A DNA stretch of 64,000 bases from CAVPTL01 sp963729195 (lineage in GTDB: Bacteria; Actinomycetota; Thermoleophilia; Gaiellales; JAICJC01): contig CAVSNF010000024.1 in NCBI GenBank assembly GCA_963729195.1, forward strand, positions 1 to 64,000, read 5' to 3'. Below the pieces are notes generated by a model. That model did no database searches. It was given only the letters and a program-made list of their open reading frames with translations, and was not told where the DNA came from. How positions within the stretch are numbered: position 1 is the first letter of the stretch; each line of letters begins with the position of its first letter. The translations under genes were made by a program, and so were the position numbers. Positions 20,435 through 29,369 of the stretch are shown here, piece by piece.

Positions 20435-20878
20435 ATGTCGGTACGCGCTCGGGCGGTGATCGTCGACGGCGACGGCAGGCTGCTGCTCGATCGCACCCAC
20501 CACACCGATCGGCCCGCGTTCTACTGGCTGCCCGGCGGCGGGGTGGAGGCAGGCGAGACGGTGGCGGAGGCGCTGCGGCGAGAGCTGCTGGAGGAGGCCT
20601 CACTGCGGATCGAGGTGGGACGGCTGCTCTACATCAGCGAGAACCTGTTCGTCGAGAGTGGTGACTATCGCCACGAGCTGATTCTGTATCTGCAGGCGAC
20701 GATCGTCGGCCGCGATCCGGCTCCGCCGGTTGATCCGCGAAATCACGAGTGGCACGCCCCCGACGCCACGCCCGGGCCGTTACTTCCACCGCAGGTGGCC
20801 GAGGCGCTGATCGAGGACATCGCCGGCGGTTTTACCCGCCCGGTGCTGCACCTGGTGACGGATCACCGGCCGCAGTAG
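20435..20878 (+). CDS. Nudix hydrolase
   Basis: A 147-residue NDP-X pyrophosphohydrolase. The Nudix box is GGGVEAGETVAEALRRELLEEASLRI (residues 34-59), with the REL-EE metal-binding core present. The usual glycine after EE is replaced by AS. It starts at an ATG 16 bp after uvrA and may be cotranscribed, which would suit a housecleaning role for damaged nucleotides. That is inference. Its end overlaps the convergent secreted protein gene by 47 bp. Confidence 0.82.
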   Translation: MSVRARAVIVDGDGRLLLDRTHHTDRPAFYWLPGGGVEAGETVAEALRRELLEEASLRIEVGRLLYISENLFVESGDYRHELILYLQATIVGRDPAPPVDPRNHEWHAPDATPGPLLPPQVAEALIEDIAGGFTRPVLHLVTDHRPQ

Positions 20879-21938
20879 CGGTGATCAGCTGGGGTGGCTG
20901 GGCTGCGTGGACGCGGCCGCAACCAACGGCCTGGTTGTGGTTCAGTGCGAGCTGATCTTGATTCAGGGCGTTGTCCTTTGCCCAGGTGTATGCCCCCCGA
21001 CCGACGGTCAGCTTCGGCGGCGTGAGATCGTAGGACGCCAGGCCGGCGTCGTAGTGACCGGGCGGCGGTCCCTGCCAGTACACAATCGGGGTGACGCCGG
21101 GGCCGTTGACGGTCGCGCGATAGGCGCGTCCCTTGCCCGCAACTGAGCGTGTCTTGACGCCTGCGATGCTGGGATAGATGCCGTCGCAGAAGTCGCCGGT
21201 GCCCTTGTGCACCAGGAAGCTGTTGTAGCGATACCACCCGCCGGCCTGCTTGAATCCACCCTTCCACGGCGGCTGGAGCGTGTCGATCGTCACCAGTCGG
21301 CCGAAGCTGTCGGTGGGGGCTCCGCGCCCGGTGGACGAGCCTCCGTAGACGGGATCGCCGTTGTAGGTCAGCTGGCCGTACAGGTGGTCGTACTGCTTGC
21401 CGTAGATCCAGTCGGCCTTGAGCCAGAACTCAGGCAGGTCGCCCTTCCAGTGCGAGATCCACAGCTCGTGGTCGGCGTGGCCGTCCTTGGGCATCCAGCC
21501 GTTGTCGGGGAGCTCTGAGCCCATCCACGACTGCAGCAGCCAGAACGATCCGTCGGGCATCGCGCAGCCCTTCACCGCCAGATGCACCTTCGGTCCGCGA
21601 CCCTGGTACTTGAGGCACTGGTTGTGCTGGTTCACCTTCTGCCAGGCGCCGGACTGGAACGCGCTGCCGTAGCCACCCGAGTAGTTGACCTTGAACAGCT
21701 GCTGCGGCATGCCCATATCCGGGTGCGGCACACCGTCGCGAGCACCCCACACCAGCGTGTGGTGGATGCGGCCGCCGGCGCGAAAGGTGACGTCGGCCAC
21801 CTGCTGGCCGTTCATCGTCCTCACGCTGAGCGTGACGTGGGTCGCGTTTCGCGCAATCATCTTGGCCGCGAAGGCCTGCGCCGGCATCACTGCCAGCAGC
21901 GCAAATACCGCGAAAATCACGATTCGAAGACGCCCCAT
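20832..21938 (-). CDS. Secreted protein of unknown function
   Basis: A 368-residue protein with a clear signal peptide (MGRLRIVIFAVFALLAVMPAQAFA) and no other membrane segment. The mature chain is rich in Trp, Tyr, Gly and His (for example YSGGYGSAFQSGAWQKVNQHNQC and WLLQSWMGSELPDNGWMP), as in carbohydrate-facing extracellular proteins. A few cysteines could form disulfides. I do not recognise the family. Codon use matches its neighbours. The C-terminus overlaps the Nudix gene by 47 bp. Confidence 0.7.
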   Translation of the reverse strand: MGRLRIVIFAVFALLAVMPAQAFAAKMIARNATHVTLSVRTMNGQQVADVTFRAGGRIHHTLVWGARDGVPHPDMGMPQQLFKVNYSGGYGSAFQSGAWQKVNQHNQCLKYQGRGPKVHLAVKGCAMPDGSFWLLQSWMGSELPDNGWMPKDGHADHELWISHWKGDLPEFWLKADWIYGKQYDHLYGQLTYNGDPVYGGSSTGRGAPTDSFGRLVTIDTLQPPWKGGFKQAGGWYRYNSFLVHKGTGDFCDGIYPSIAGVKTRSVAGKGRAYRATVNGPGVTPIVYWQGPPPGHYDAGLASYDLTPPKLTVGRGAYTWAKDNALNQDQLALNHNQAVGCGRVHAAQPPQLITATAAGDPSPGAAPGG

Positions 21939-22007
21939 AAGGGCTTGTGTCGGCAGCTCGGGTCAGAAGCTGATCCCCCATCCGGGCGGTCGGCGACCCT
22001 CTAAACT

Positions 22008-22025
22008 GGTGACACCGGTGTCACC
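22008..22025. promoter_or_regulatory. Perfect 18-bp palindrome at the hydratase start
   Basis: GGTGACACC directly abuts its own reverse complement GGTGTCACC, right after a -10-like TAAACT (22002-22007) and across the GTG start codons. It could be an operator or an mRNA hairpin over the start. Confidence 0.45.
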
Positions 22026-22790
22026 CTCCAACGAAACAGTGCTGGTAACCCGCACCGATACGGTGCTCACGCTGACGCTGAACCGTCCGGAGAAGCTCAA
22101 CGCGATCGACGGTGCCATGCACGCTGCGCTGGCCGAAGCGATCGAGGACGCCCGTGACCCGAATGTCCGCGCATTGGTCGTCACCGGGGCCGGCAAGGGC
22201 TTCTGTGTCGGCCAGGATCTGGCCGATATCGACGCCGACGCGGATGTCGGCGAGCTGGTGCGTAGCCACTACAACGCCAACATGCTGGCGCTGCGGTCAC
22301 TGGCCAAGCCGGTGATCAGCGCCGTTAACGGCGGCGGCTGCCGGTGCCGGCGTGTCGCTGGCGATGGCAGCCGACGTTCGCATCGCATCCACCACCGCGC
22401 GGTTCGTGCCGGCGTTCATCAACATCGCGCTCGTACCCGATTCGGGAGCGACGTTCTTCCTCACCCGGATCCTCGGTCCTGCGCGCGCGCTGGAGTGGAT
22501 GGCGTCGGGTCGCGTGCTGGACGCGGCCGAGGCGCTCTCGTGGGGGCTGGTGTCCGAGCTGGTCGAGCCGGAGCTGCTTGCCCGGCCGCGCGGCGGAACT
22601 CGGCGCCGAGTGGGCCGCCAAGCCCTCGGCCGCGTTCGCGATGCACCGGCGCCTGTTCGACGAGGCGGCGTCGGCGTCGCTGGAGCAGCAGCTCGAGCTG
22701 GAGGCGCAGCTTCAGTCCGAGGCCGCCGCCGGGCCGGACTTCGCCGAGGGAGTCGCCGCGTTCCGGGAGAAGCGCCCGCCGCGGTTCTGA
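22018..22790 (+). CDS. Enoyl-CoA hydratase/isomerase, PaaG-like (frameshifted twice)
   Basis: A crotonase-family protein of about 257 residues. It shows VLTLTLNRPEKLNAIDGAMH, the oxyanion-hole segment GAGKGFCVGQDLADID, then (shift) VSLAMAADVRIASTTARFVPAF and LVPDSGATFFLTRILG, then (shift) GAEWAAKPSAAFAMHRRLFDEA and the C-terminal FREKRPPRF. Both changes are +1, near 22335 and 22595. The sequence resembles 2-(1,2-epoxy-1,2-dihydrophenyl)acetyl-CoA isomerase (PaaG), but no other paa gene is present. The start is GTG at 22018 or 22009. Confidence 0.78.
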
Positions 22791-22813
22791 GCTCCGCTCA
22801 CGCCCTCCGTGGG

Positions 22814-22842
22814 TTGCGGAGGGATCGCCTTCGAGATAGCAT
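22814..22842 (+). promoter_or_regulatory. Promoter TTGCGG-17-TAGCAT
   Basis: The -10 ends 7 nt before the ATG at 22850, and the -35 TTGCGG is at the ideal 17-nt spacing. It supports the choice of the second ATG. Confidence 0.5.
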
Positions 22843-22849
22843 GGGTGCT

Positions 22850-23390
22850 ATGAGCAGTCGTCGAGAGAACGCCTCGAGCGGCAGCCGTCGGCCGGGCCGT
22901 GCTGCTGGCGCTGTTGGCGGCGGTGACCGCTGGTGTCGCCTACGAGGCGGCGGTGGCGCTCGATCTGATCATGACTCGAGCCCAATGACGCCGACGGCGA
23001 CCGTGTCCTGCTGCTGGCGTTCGTGGCGTTGCTCGGCGGTGGGGCGCTGTTCCTTGTGGCCGGCGTCGTCAAGCCGATCCGGGAGGCGTTGCCGGTGACG
23101 CTCGTTCGGCTGGTCGACATCGCCGCGGTGCCGCCTTCGTGGTTGCGCGGTGGTACTCGTACGATCCGTACTACCTCCCGACACTGCGGCGCATGTCTGA
23201 GGGAGGGTTGCTGACGGGATGGTGGCTGCTGGTGCTGATCGCGTATACGGCGGGGGTGGTGATCTCGTTTCGCGGGAGTCGCTGCGCGGGAGTTGTTCTC
23301 AGCGGCGTACTGGTGTGGGTGTGCATGCTGTCGGCGTTCTTCGCCGCCCTCGGGCATTTAGGCTGTCAGGTCGCGGCCCGGTCGGTGTGA
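22850..23390 (+). CDS. Four-helix membrane protein of unknown function (frameshifted)
   Basis: A protein of about 180 residues, reconstructed across three shifts (near 22905 +1, 22985 +1 and 23135 -1). The helices are AVLLALLAAVTAGVAYEAAVAL, VLLLAFVALLGGGALFLVAGVV, LTGWWLLVLIAYTAGVVISF and VVLSGVLVWVCMLSAFFAAL. The loop ARWYSYDPYYLPTLRRMSEGG lies between helices 2 and 3. No known family comes to mind. It is convergent with the SelW-like gene. Confidence 0.55.
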
Positions 23391-23650
23391 CCGAGGCTCT
23401 TGTCCGGCGCGATCAGGTCGCGCACCGAGCGCTTGATCGCGGTCGGGTCGGGCGATCCGCCGCCGTCATCGGCCCGCGACCACACCGTCTCGCCGTCCAC
23501 CCTGATCGCGAACACCCCGCCGGAGCCGGGCACCAGCGCCACCTCTGCCAGCTCCTGTTCGAAGGTGGTGAGCAGCTCCTGTGCCATCCAGGTCGCGCGC
23601 GGCAGCCAGCGGCAGCGGGTGCAGTACTCGATCTCGATCCGCGCGCCCAC
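23366..23650 (-). CDS. SelT/SelW/SelH-type thioredoxin-fold (Rdx) protein
   Basis: A 94-residue redox protein with ARIEIEYCTRCRWLPRATWMAQELL at the N-terminus. The CxxC (CTRC) replaces the CxxU of selenoprotein W, and the C-terminal strand GVFAIRVDGETVWSR is typical of Rdx proteins. A thiol redox role is inferred. GTG start, 8 bp after the stop of the Nudix gene, which suggests cotranscription. Confidence 0.82.
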   Translation of the reverse strand: MGARIEIEYCTRCRWLPRATWMAQELLTTFEQELAEVALVPGSGGVFAIRVDGETVWSRADDGGGSPDPTAIKRSVRDLIAPDKSLGHTDRAAT

Positions 23651-23658
23651 CCGCAGGC

Positions 23659-24231
23659 TTAGTTGGGGACGTCGACGAGATCGCAGGAGAGCCGGCCGCT
23701 GGCGCGGAACTCCTGCCAGTGCCGGAACGCCGACTCGGTCAGCTGGCCCTTGACCTCGCCGCGGCTGATCAGCGCCTCCACCTCGTCGGGCGTGAACCAC
23801 TCCGGCGCCGCCACGATGTCGGGATCGTTGACCGCATAGCTCGTCTGGCGCGGCTGGCCGCACAGGTAGTTCAGGCGGATCGACGTGCCGATGCGTTTCC
23901 CCTCGGCGTCGTGCTCCCGCACCAGCGCCTGGCCGACCAGCGTCGCCTGGCTTGCGGCGTATCCGGTCTCCATCAGCAGGTTTCGGTTGACGACGTGCTC
24001 AGGCAGCTGCACATGGCCGTCCTCGTCGCTTCGGTCCATCCACCCGGTCGGGAAGTTCCAGCGCGGCTGGCCCTCGCGGTTGAGCTGGCGCACCATCAAG
24101 AGCTCGCCGCCGTGCTCGACGATCGCGCACACGGTGGTTGCCAGAATCAGCTCGTGGTCGAGGCTCGTCAGAGACTCGATCGTCGGCGGGGTCGCGCTGA
24201 ACGCGTCGATCGGAGCTTGAGGATCGTTCAT
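23659..24231 (-). CDS. Nudix hydrolase
   Basis: A 190-residue protein with a Nudix fold: TTVCAIVEHGGELLMVRQLNREGQPRWNFPTGWM. The box is degenerate (GWMDRSDEDGHVQLPEHVVNRNLLMETGY), with NRNLLMETG standing in for REUxEExG, so catalysis is uncertain. A -10 TACAAC lies 9 nt before the ATG. It shares a divergent start region with the phosphotransferase gene and is followed by the SelW-like gene. Confidence 0.75.
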   Translation of the reverse strand: MNDPQAPIDAFSATPPTIESLTSLDHELILATTVCAIVEHGGELLMVRQLNREGQPRWNFPTGWMDRSDEDGHVQLPEHVVNRNLLMETGYAASQATLVGQALVREHDAEGKRIGTSIRLNYLCGQPRQTSYAVNDPDIVAAPEWFTPDEVEALISRGEVKGQLTESAFRHWQEFRASGRLSCDLVDVPN

Positions 24232-24240
24232 GCGGAGTGT

Positions 24241-24246
24241 GTTGTA
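24241..24246 (-). promoter_or_regulatory. -10 box TACAAC of the Nudix gene
   Basis: TACAAC on the minus strand stands 9 nt before the ATG at 24231. Confidence 0.4.
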
Positions 24247-24320
24247 AGTTGGATCACGCTTTGCAGGATATACCCGACACTGGCGAATCGGAAAATCCGC
24301 CGCAGTGGGCAGCGCAGCAG

Positions 24321-25201
24321 GTGGTCGACCGGGATCGCGCTCGCAGACTGATCCAAAGCCAGTTTTCCGGCCTCGATTCGGACGCGATCGAGCCGCTCGG
24401 CGAGGGCTGGGACCACACCGTTTGGGCGGTCGAGGGACGGTGGGCGTTTCGGTTTCCCCGCCGCGCCATCGTGCTGCCGGGGCTCGAGCGCTCGACGGTG
24501 ATGCTGGCGCGGATCGCACCGCACCTCCCGCCCGGGTGCCGCGTGCCGGAGTTTCTCGGCCGTCCGGAGGATGACTACCCCTGGCCGTTTGTGGGCGGTG
24601 CGCTGATCGCGGCGGTGAAGTCGCCGACGCAGACCTCGGCGAGCGGCGGCGGCGCGATCTGGCCGCGCCGCTGGCGGCCTTTCTGCGGGCGCTGCATGCG
24701 ATCGACCCGGCGGTTGCATCCGGCGTGCTCGAGGTCGATCCGATGGGGCGCACGGACATGACCGGGCGGGTGCCGATTGCGCGAGATCATGTGCAGCAGG
24801 TCGAGGCCGCCGGGATATGGACCGCTCCCCCTGCCGTGGAGGCGCTGTTCGACGTCGCGGTCCGCCTCGGGCCTCCCGAAACTCCGGCGATCGTGCACGG
24901 CGATCTCCATGCTCGGCACGTGCTCGTCTCCGGCGGCGATCTCACCGGGGTGATCGACTGGGACGACATCTGCCTGGCCGACCCGGCCAGTGACCTTTCG
25001 CTCTACTGGAGCATGCTGACGCCGCCGGGACGTGCGATCTTCCGGGAGGAGTACGGGGAGCTTTCCGAAGCACAGCTCGTGCGCGCCCGTGTGCTTGCGG
25101 TGTTTCTCTGCTCGGCGCTGGCGTTGTACGCGCAGGACGTGCATCTGCCGAACCTCCGCGCTGAGGCGGTGGCGGGGCTCGATCGCGCTCTCAGCGAGTG
25201 A
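24321..25201 (+). CDS. Aminoglycoside phosphotransferase (APH) family kinase (frameshifted)
   Basis: A small-molecule kinase of about 293 residues. The N-lobe has IEPLGEGWDHTVWAVEGRWAFRFPRR. The C-lobe has the Brenner motif IVHGDLHARHVLVSGG and the metal site VIDWDDICLADPASDLS. A -1 loss (or +2) near 24605-24615 separates the halves, and an extra G in GCGGCGG would restore the frame. GTG at 24321 gives the usual family N-terminus, though an upstream GTG at 24237 is open. APH enzymes need not confer resistance. The substrate is unknown. Confidence 0.75.
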
Positions 25202-25678
25202 GGTCGCGCAGCAGCACCAGCGCCTGGTTTTCGTCGTTCCACCAGCCCTTGGGCTCCCACAACGACACGAATGCGTGCTTGTGGTAGAAGCGGCGGGTGC
25301 CTTCATAGCCGTCGGTCACGCCCGGCTCGTCGCTCGATGCTGAGAGCGTGGTCACCACCAGGTAGCGCGCGCCATGGCTGAGAGCGTCGGCTGCGAACGT
25401 CTCCACCAGCCGTCCGCCGACCCCGCTGCGGCGGTGACCGGCGGTGACGGCCAGCCAGGTGATCTCGCGGATCCCGTCGAACCACGCGCCGCCAGGTCGA
25501 GGAATCCCACCACTCCGTCGTCGTCAGCGGCCGTCAGCCCAGGTTCGGTGCGAACCGCATGGGCGCACTCCGTCCGCCCGTCGGGGTCGCCGAAGTGGTA
25601 GGGCAGCGATGCCACCACGGCGTCACAGCCGGCGGCGTCGTCCGGCTCGAGGCTGCGGATGACGACCTGTCCGCTCAC
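25191..25678 (-). CDS. GNAT N-acetyltransferase (frameshifted)
   Basis: A protein of about 162 residues. VVIRSLEPDDAAGCDAVVASLPYHFG opens the domain. After a -1 shift near 25492 the chain continues as WFDGIREITWLAVTAGHRRSGVGGRLVETFAADAL, with the acetyl-CoA loop RRSGVG, and ends in EGTRRFYHKHAFVSLWEPKGWWNDENQALVLLRDL. It resembles acetyltransferases with a C-terminal Trp-rich strand. The GTG start overlaps the stop of the DNA methylase gene (GTGA), so the two are coupled. Confidence 0.75.
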
Positions 25679-26790
25679 GCCGCGGCCGGCTCGGCAGCTC
25701 GGCCCAAGGCCCGATCGATGGCCGCCCGGTCGGGGCCGACCAGCAGCAGCAGCTCGCTGTTGGTCAGGTGCGAGACTTCGCCGACGCGCTCCCCGGCGGG
25801 GTTGTGGATCCCGATCTGAGCCCCGACGTACCGCTTGCTCTGGAGCTCCACCACGCCCACGTGGCCGTGCTCGGCCAGCAGCTCGCACACCTGGTCGGTG
25901 TCGTGGTGGGCCTCGTTTGAGAGCGACACCAGCAGCCACGGTGCCGTCACCGTCTCGAGCAGCTGCGCGAGCGCCGCAGAGGCATGTCGGCGCGAGTTGT
26001 AGGCGCTCTTGGTGGTACGGCAGTCGACCCGCTTGCGGGCGATCCCGTAGGCCTCGGGGCGATCCCATCGCACCAGCGTTTCCCAGATGTGGTAGTTCGA
26101 GAAGTAGGAGTGCTGGTTGTACGGCGGATCGATGTAGACAAGATCGACCTCGAGCGCCCCGGCGAGCGCGTTGGCGTCCTCGCGAAGGACCCGGCCGGCG
26201 AGGGCCGGGCACCGGCTCGGGCTCACGCAGCTCGAGTGGATTGGCAGCCCGGGGGGCCCATGACTTGAGGTAGGCCATCTGCACGCCGGTGGTGCTGTCG
26301 ACACGATCGGCGGCCTCCAGCAGGGAGGTGAGCACCAGGCCGCGCTCCACCTCCCCGAGCGGATACTCGTCGATAGCCGCGCGGATGGCATCGATCCGGG
26401 CGCCGTTTTTGGGGGTGAAGAAGCGCGCGTCGACACAGAAGGTCTGGGTGAAATATCCGGGAGCCGGGGGGAGCTGCGAGAGTTCGGCCAGCACGCCGCC
26501 GAAGCGCCTCTCTGTTCACCGACTCGATCGGCTGCGATGTACGCCTGACCCAGCACCTGGGAGTAGCTCGCCAGATCGTTGGAGACGACCTCGATCCCGA
26601 TCCGGCGCAGACCCTGGCCGACCCGGGTGGTGCCGGCAAACAGGTCGCACGCGGTGGACACCGGCAGCTCGCCCACGATCCGCTGGATCAGCGGTACCAA
26701 CCGCCGTTTCGAGCCCAGGTACTTGATCACCCGGTTGACAGTAGCGAGCGCACCGGTCGGGGAGAATTCGGCATGATCGCTCCGAACCAT
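25675..26790 (-). CDS. D12-class DNA adenine-N6 methyltransferase (frameshifted)
   Basis: An orphan Dam-like enzyme of about 370 residues. RVIKYLGSKRRLVPLI matches the motif X region, ACDLFAGTTRVGQGLRRIGIEVVSNDL matches motif I, and LVYIDPPYNQHSYFSNYHIWETLVRWD carries the DPPY catalytic motif. A central spacer (ELSQLPPAPGYFTQTFCVDARFFTPKNG) lies in another frame. Frame changes occur near 26520-26550 and near 26210. No restriction gene is adjacent, so it may be regulatory or a remnant of a restriction-modification system. Its ATG interlocks with the divergent cupin ATG (CATG). Confidence 0.8.
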   Translation of the reverse strand: MVRSDHAEFSPTGALATVNRVIKYLGSKRRLVPLIQRIVGELPVSTACDLFAGTTRVGQGLRRIGIEVVSNDLASYSQVLGQAYIAADRVGEQRGASAACWPNSRSSPRLPDISPRPSVSTRASSPPKTAPGSMPSARLSTSIRSGRWSAAWCSPPCWRPPIVSTAPPACRWPTSSHGPPGLPIHSSCVSPSRCPALAGRVLREDANALAGALEVDLVYIDPPYNQHSYFSNYHIWETLVRWDRPEAYGIARKRVDCRTTKSAYNSRRHASAALAQLLETVTAPWLLVSLSNEAHHDTDQVCELLAEHGHVGVVELQSKRYVGAQIGIHNPAGERVGEVSHLTNSELLLLVGPDRAAIDRALGRAAEPAAA

Positions 26791-27254
26791 GCCGAACATC
26801 AACGACCCTGAATTCGACGAACCGCGCGAGCACCCGGGATTTCGGGCGCGCAGAGCGCGCATCGGCTACCAGCTCGGCAGCGAGCGGATCGGGCTGAGCC
26901 TGTGGGAGGTCGATCCCGGCCAGGCCGCCTACCCGTACCACTTCCACCTCACCGAAGAGGAGCTGGTGATCGTGCTCGACGGCGAGCTCACGCTGCGAAC
27001 ACCCGAGGGCGAGCGGGAGCTGGAGGTGGGGGAGGTGGTGCGCTTTGCCCGCGGCGAGGCAGGGCGGTCATCAGATCATCAACCGCTCGCAAGCGATCGC
27101 ACGGTTTCTCTCCACCAGCACCCACGGGGAGCCCGACATCGTGTTCTATCCCGACTCCGACAAGGTGGGCGCCTCGGAGCGGCTGCCGCGAGGTGGTGGC
27201 GTGCGGCTGTTCTTCCGCCAGGGGGATGCCGTCGACTACTACGACGGCGAGTGA
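26789..27254 (+). CDS. Cupin domain protein (frameshifted)
   Basis: A single-cupin protein of about 155 residues. AYPYHFHLTEEELVIVLDGELTLRTPEGERELEVGEVVRFARG is the first cupin motif (HxH, then E and G). After a +1 shift near 27055 the second motif region continues as GGHQIINRSQAIARFLSTST. It probably binds a metal. Related proteins occur near sugar or small-molecule enzymes, but the ligand is unknown. Divergent from the DNA methylase, sharing two bases of the start codons. Confidence 0.78.
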
Positions 27255-27297
27255 CGATCAGCCCACGGTGAAGCGTGTGGCTGCGACCGTCACGGGA

Positions 27298-27917
27298 TCA
27301 GGCAAGCAGGGTGGCGCCGGCACCGATCAAGAAGCGCACCGGCCCACAGTCGATCGACGTTGATCCACGCCGACCGCAGGATCCCCACGCCGACCGTCTC
27401 GTACACCGCCACCGCGACGATGCCGGCGACCGTGATCATTGCCACGGTATGCACGGCGACCGCCAGCGCGGCGGGTGCCAGCCCGGCATGGATCCCCGCG
27501 ATCGGATCGGTGGCCGGCCGATGACCCGCTCAGAAACGGCAGCAGCATCAGACCGGCGCCGTGGGCGCTTGCCATCAGAAATGACCACAGCACGAGCTCG
27601 GTGGGAGTGACTCGAAAGCCGACCCACCGAGGATGTTTCTGGCGCACCAGCTTCCAGATCGCGAATGCCGCCAGCGCGGTTGCGCCTGCGATCCGCACGG
27701 TGGTGGCAGACACGGTGGCCTCGAGTCCAACCAGCACCGCCACCATCAGCCCGACCGAGAGGGCGTGGCCGATGGCGAGCGGCGGCAGCGCCCGGACGAG
27801 CGCCGGCCGCGACCGGTCCTGAAGCGCCAGCGCCACCGCAAACAGCCAGCCCATCGCCGGGTTGATGCCGTGAAACGCACCCAACCCGGCGATACCGGCG
27901 AGGTCTCCTGTGCTCAC
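27298..27917 (-). CDS. Polytopic membrane protein linked to methanethiol oxidase (frameshifted)
   Basis: About 206 residues with at least five hydrophobic helices. The conserved-looking N-terminal segment LAGIAGLGAFHGINPAMGWLFAVALALQ is followed by ALVRALPPLAIGHALSVGLMVAVLVGL, a basic loop RQKHPRWVGFRVTPTE, and VLWSFLMASAHGAGLMLLPFLSG. Shifts near 27520 and 27320 (both +1) lead to IAGIHAGLAPAALAVAVHTVAMITVAGIVAVAV and a C-terminal helix. The GTG start overlaps the stop of the SBP56 gene. His residues in several helices (FHG, GHA, AHG, VHT) suggest metal handling or transport, but that is speculation. Confidence 0.65.
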
Positions 27918-29310
27918 GAGAAGCAGAACGAGTCCGAGGACGAATCGCCGCCCTCGAGCCGGATCTGATGCGGGATGCGTCCGTCCAGGCCCTCGGTGAC
28001 GAAGTTGGTGTCCACCTCGAGACCGCCGCCGTCGGGCACATCGAGCTTGGCCACCCATCCCTCAACGCCCGCCGGGTAGAACTGCTTGTCCCAGCTGGTG
28101 TAGAGCCCGTTGGTGAGATAGATGCGCTTGCCGTCGCGTGAGACCTCGACCATCTGCGGCCCGCCGGTGAGCGGCTGCCCACCGGCGGGGTGGCCGCCCG
28201 GGAGGCAATCCCACCCAGGCGCACGCGGCCGGTCTCGACCGGGTTGAACGGGTCGGACACGTCGTACTGGATGAAGTCGCCGGTGCCCCAGCACGACACG
28301 TACAGGCGCTGATCGTCGAGCGAAAGGTTGATATCGGTCACCAGCGGCGGCACGGCCCCGAAGCCCTTGCAGCAACTCGGGCAACTGCTCGGCCTCGGCC
28401 GGCTCGGCCGGGATCGTGATCACCTTCTTGATCGCCCAATCGGGCCCGTCGCGATGCCACAGCCAGACCGACGCGGACAGGTCCTCGACCGAGACGACCA
28501 CGCCGACGAATCCGTAGGCCTTGCGCGGGTCGTGCGCCGGCCGCAGCTCGAGCACCATCTGGTGGGCGTCCCCGAGATCGAGCGCCTGCAGGTGGCGGCG
28601 CTTCTTGAGATCCCACACGTGCATGTGGTGGCCGTACTCACGACCCAGCAGCGCTCTGGACCACGCCGGACTCGAACATCGCGGGGGTGCCCCATTCGCT
28701 CGAGAGCAACGTGTCGTGGCCCAGGTGCCACCAGAAATCGTATGCGTACTTCTGCGGCCCGCGATCGACCTCCCAGGCGCCGAGCGGATCGAACGAGTCG
28801 CAGTCGAGCAGCATGATGCCGCCGCCGTCCTCGCTGCCGTTGGCACCGCCGAGGGCCGACGACGTAGATGGCGTCGGGGCCGCAGTGGATCGTGTGCGGG
28901 CGGGTGTAGCCGGCGCGGTTCTTGAACTGCTCGGCCTCGATCGTCTTGATGATCTTGGGAGCCCGTGGGTCGGGCTTGACGTCGATCACGTGCATGCGCG
29001 ACGAGCGCAGGCCGGGAACGAGCAGGTAGCGACGCTCGACATGGGGTCGCGGGGATGAGGGGCACAGCGCTGCGCTGCACGCGTTCCAGCCGAAGTGGTG
29101 GAGCTCGTCTCCGATGTCGGGCATCTCGAGCGTGGAGATGATGTTGCCGTACTCCGAGGAGCGCGGGTCGAGATCGATCACCCCGAGGGCGTCGGCCCGG
29201 TCGGTCTGGCCGGGATCGACCAGAGCCACATATCCCAGCCCTTCAGCCGGGGCGGCTTGGGCCATTCGCGGCGAGGGGTAGAAGGTCGGGTCAGGTGTCC
29301 AGCGTGTCAT
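27914..29310 (-). CDS. Selenium-binding protein 56 / methanethiol oxidase (frameshifted)
   Basis: About 464 residues of the SBP56 family. Characterised bacterial members oxidise methanethiol to formaldehyde, H2S and H2O2, using copper. Family landmarks are DPTFYPSPRMAQAAP at the N-terminus, ELHHFGWNACSAALCP, GYTRPHTIHCGPDAIYVV, YGHHMHVWDLKKRRHLQ, LVTDINLSLDDQRLYVSCWGTGDFIQYDVSDP and GPQMVEVSRDGKRIYLTNGLYTSWD. Shifts lie near 28855, 28670, 28370 (+1 each) and 28190 (-1). The pieces are complete and collinear. It is downstream of cysteine dioxygenase and coupled to a membrane protein. Confidence 0.88.
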
Positions 29311-29369
29311 GGCAGCCTTTCGTCGACGGATCCACCTGAGACATAGTGGATCACTCGGAGGGGGTGAAA

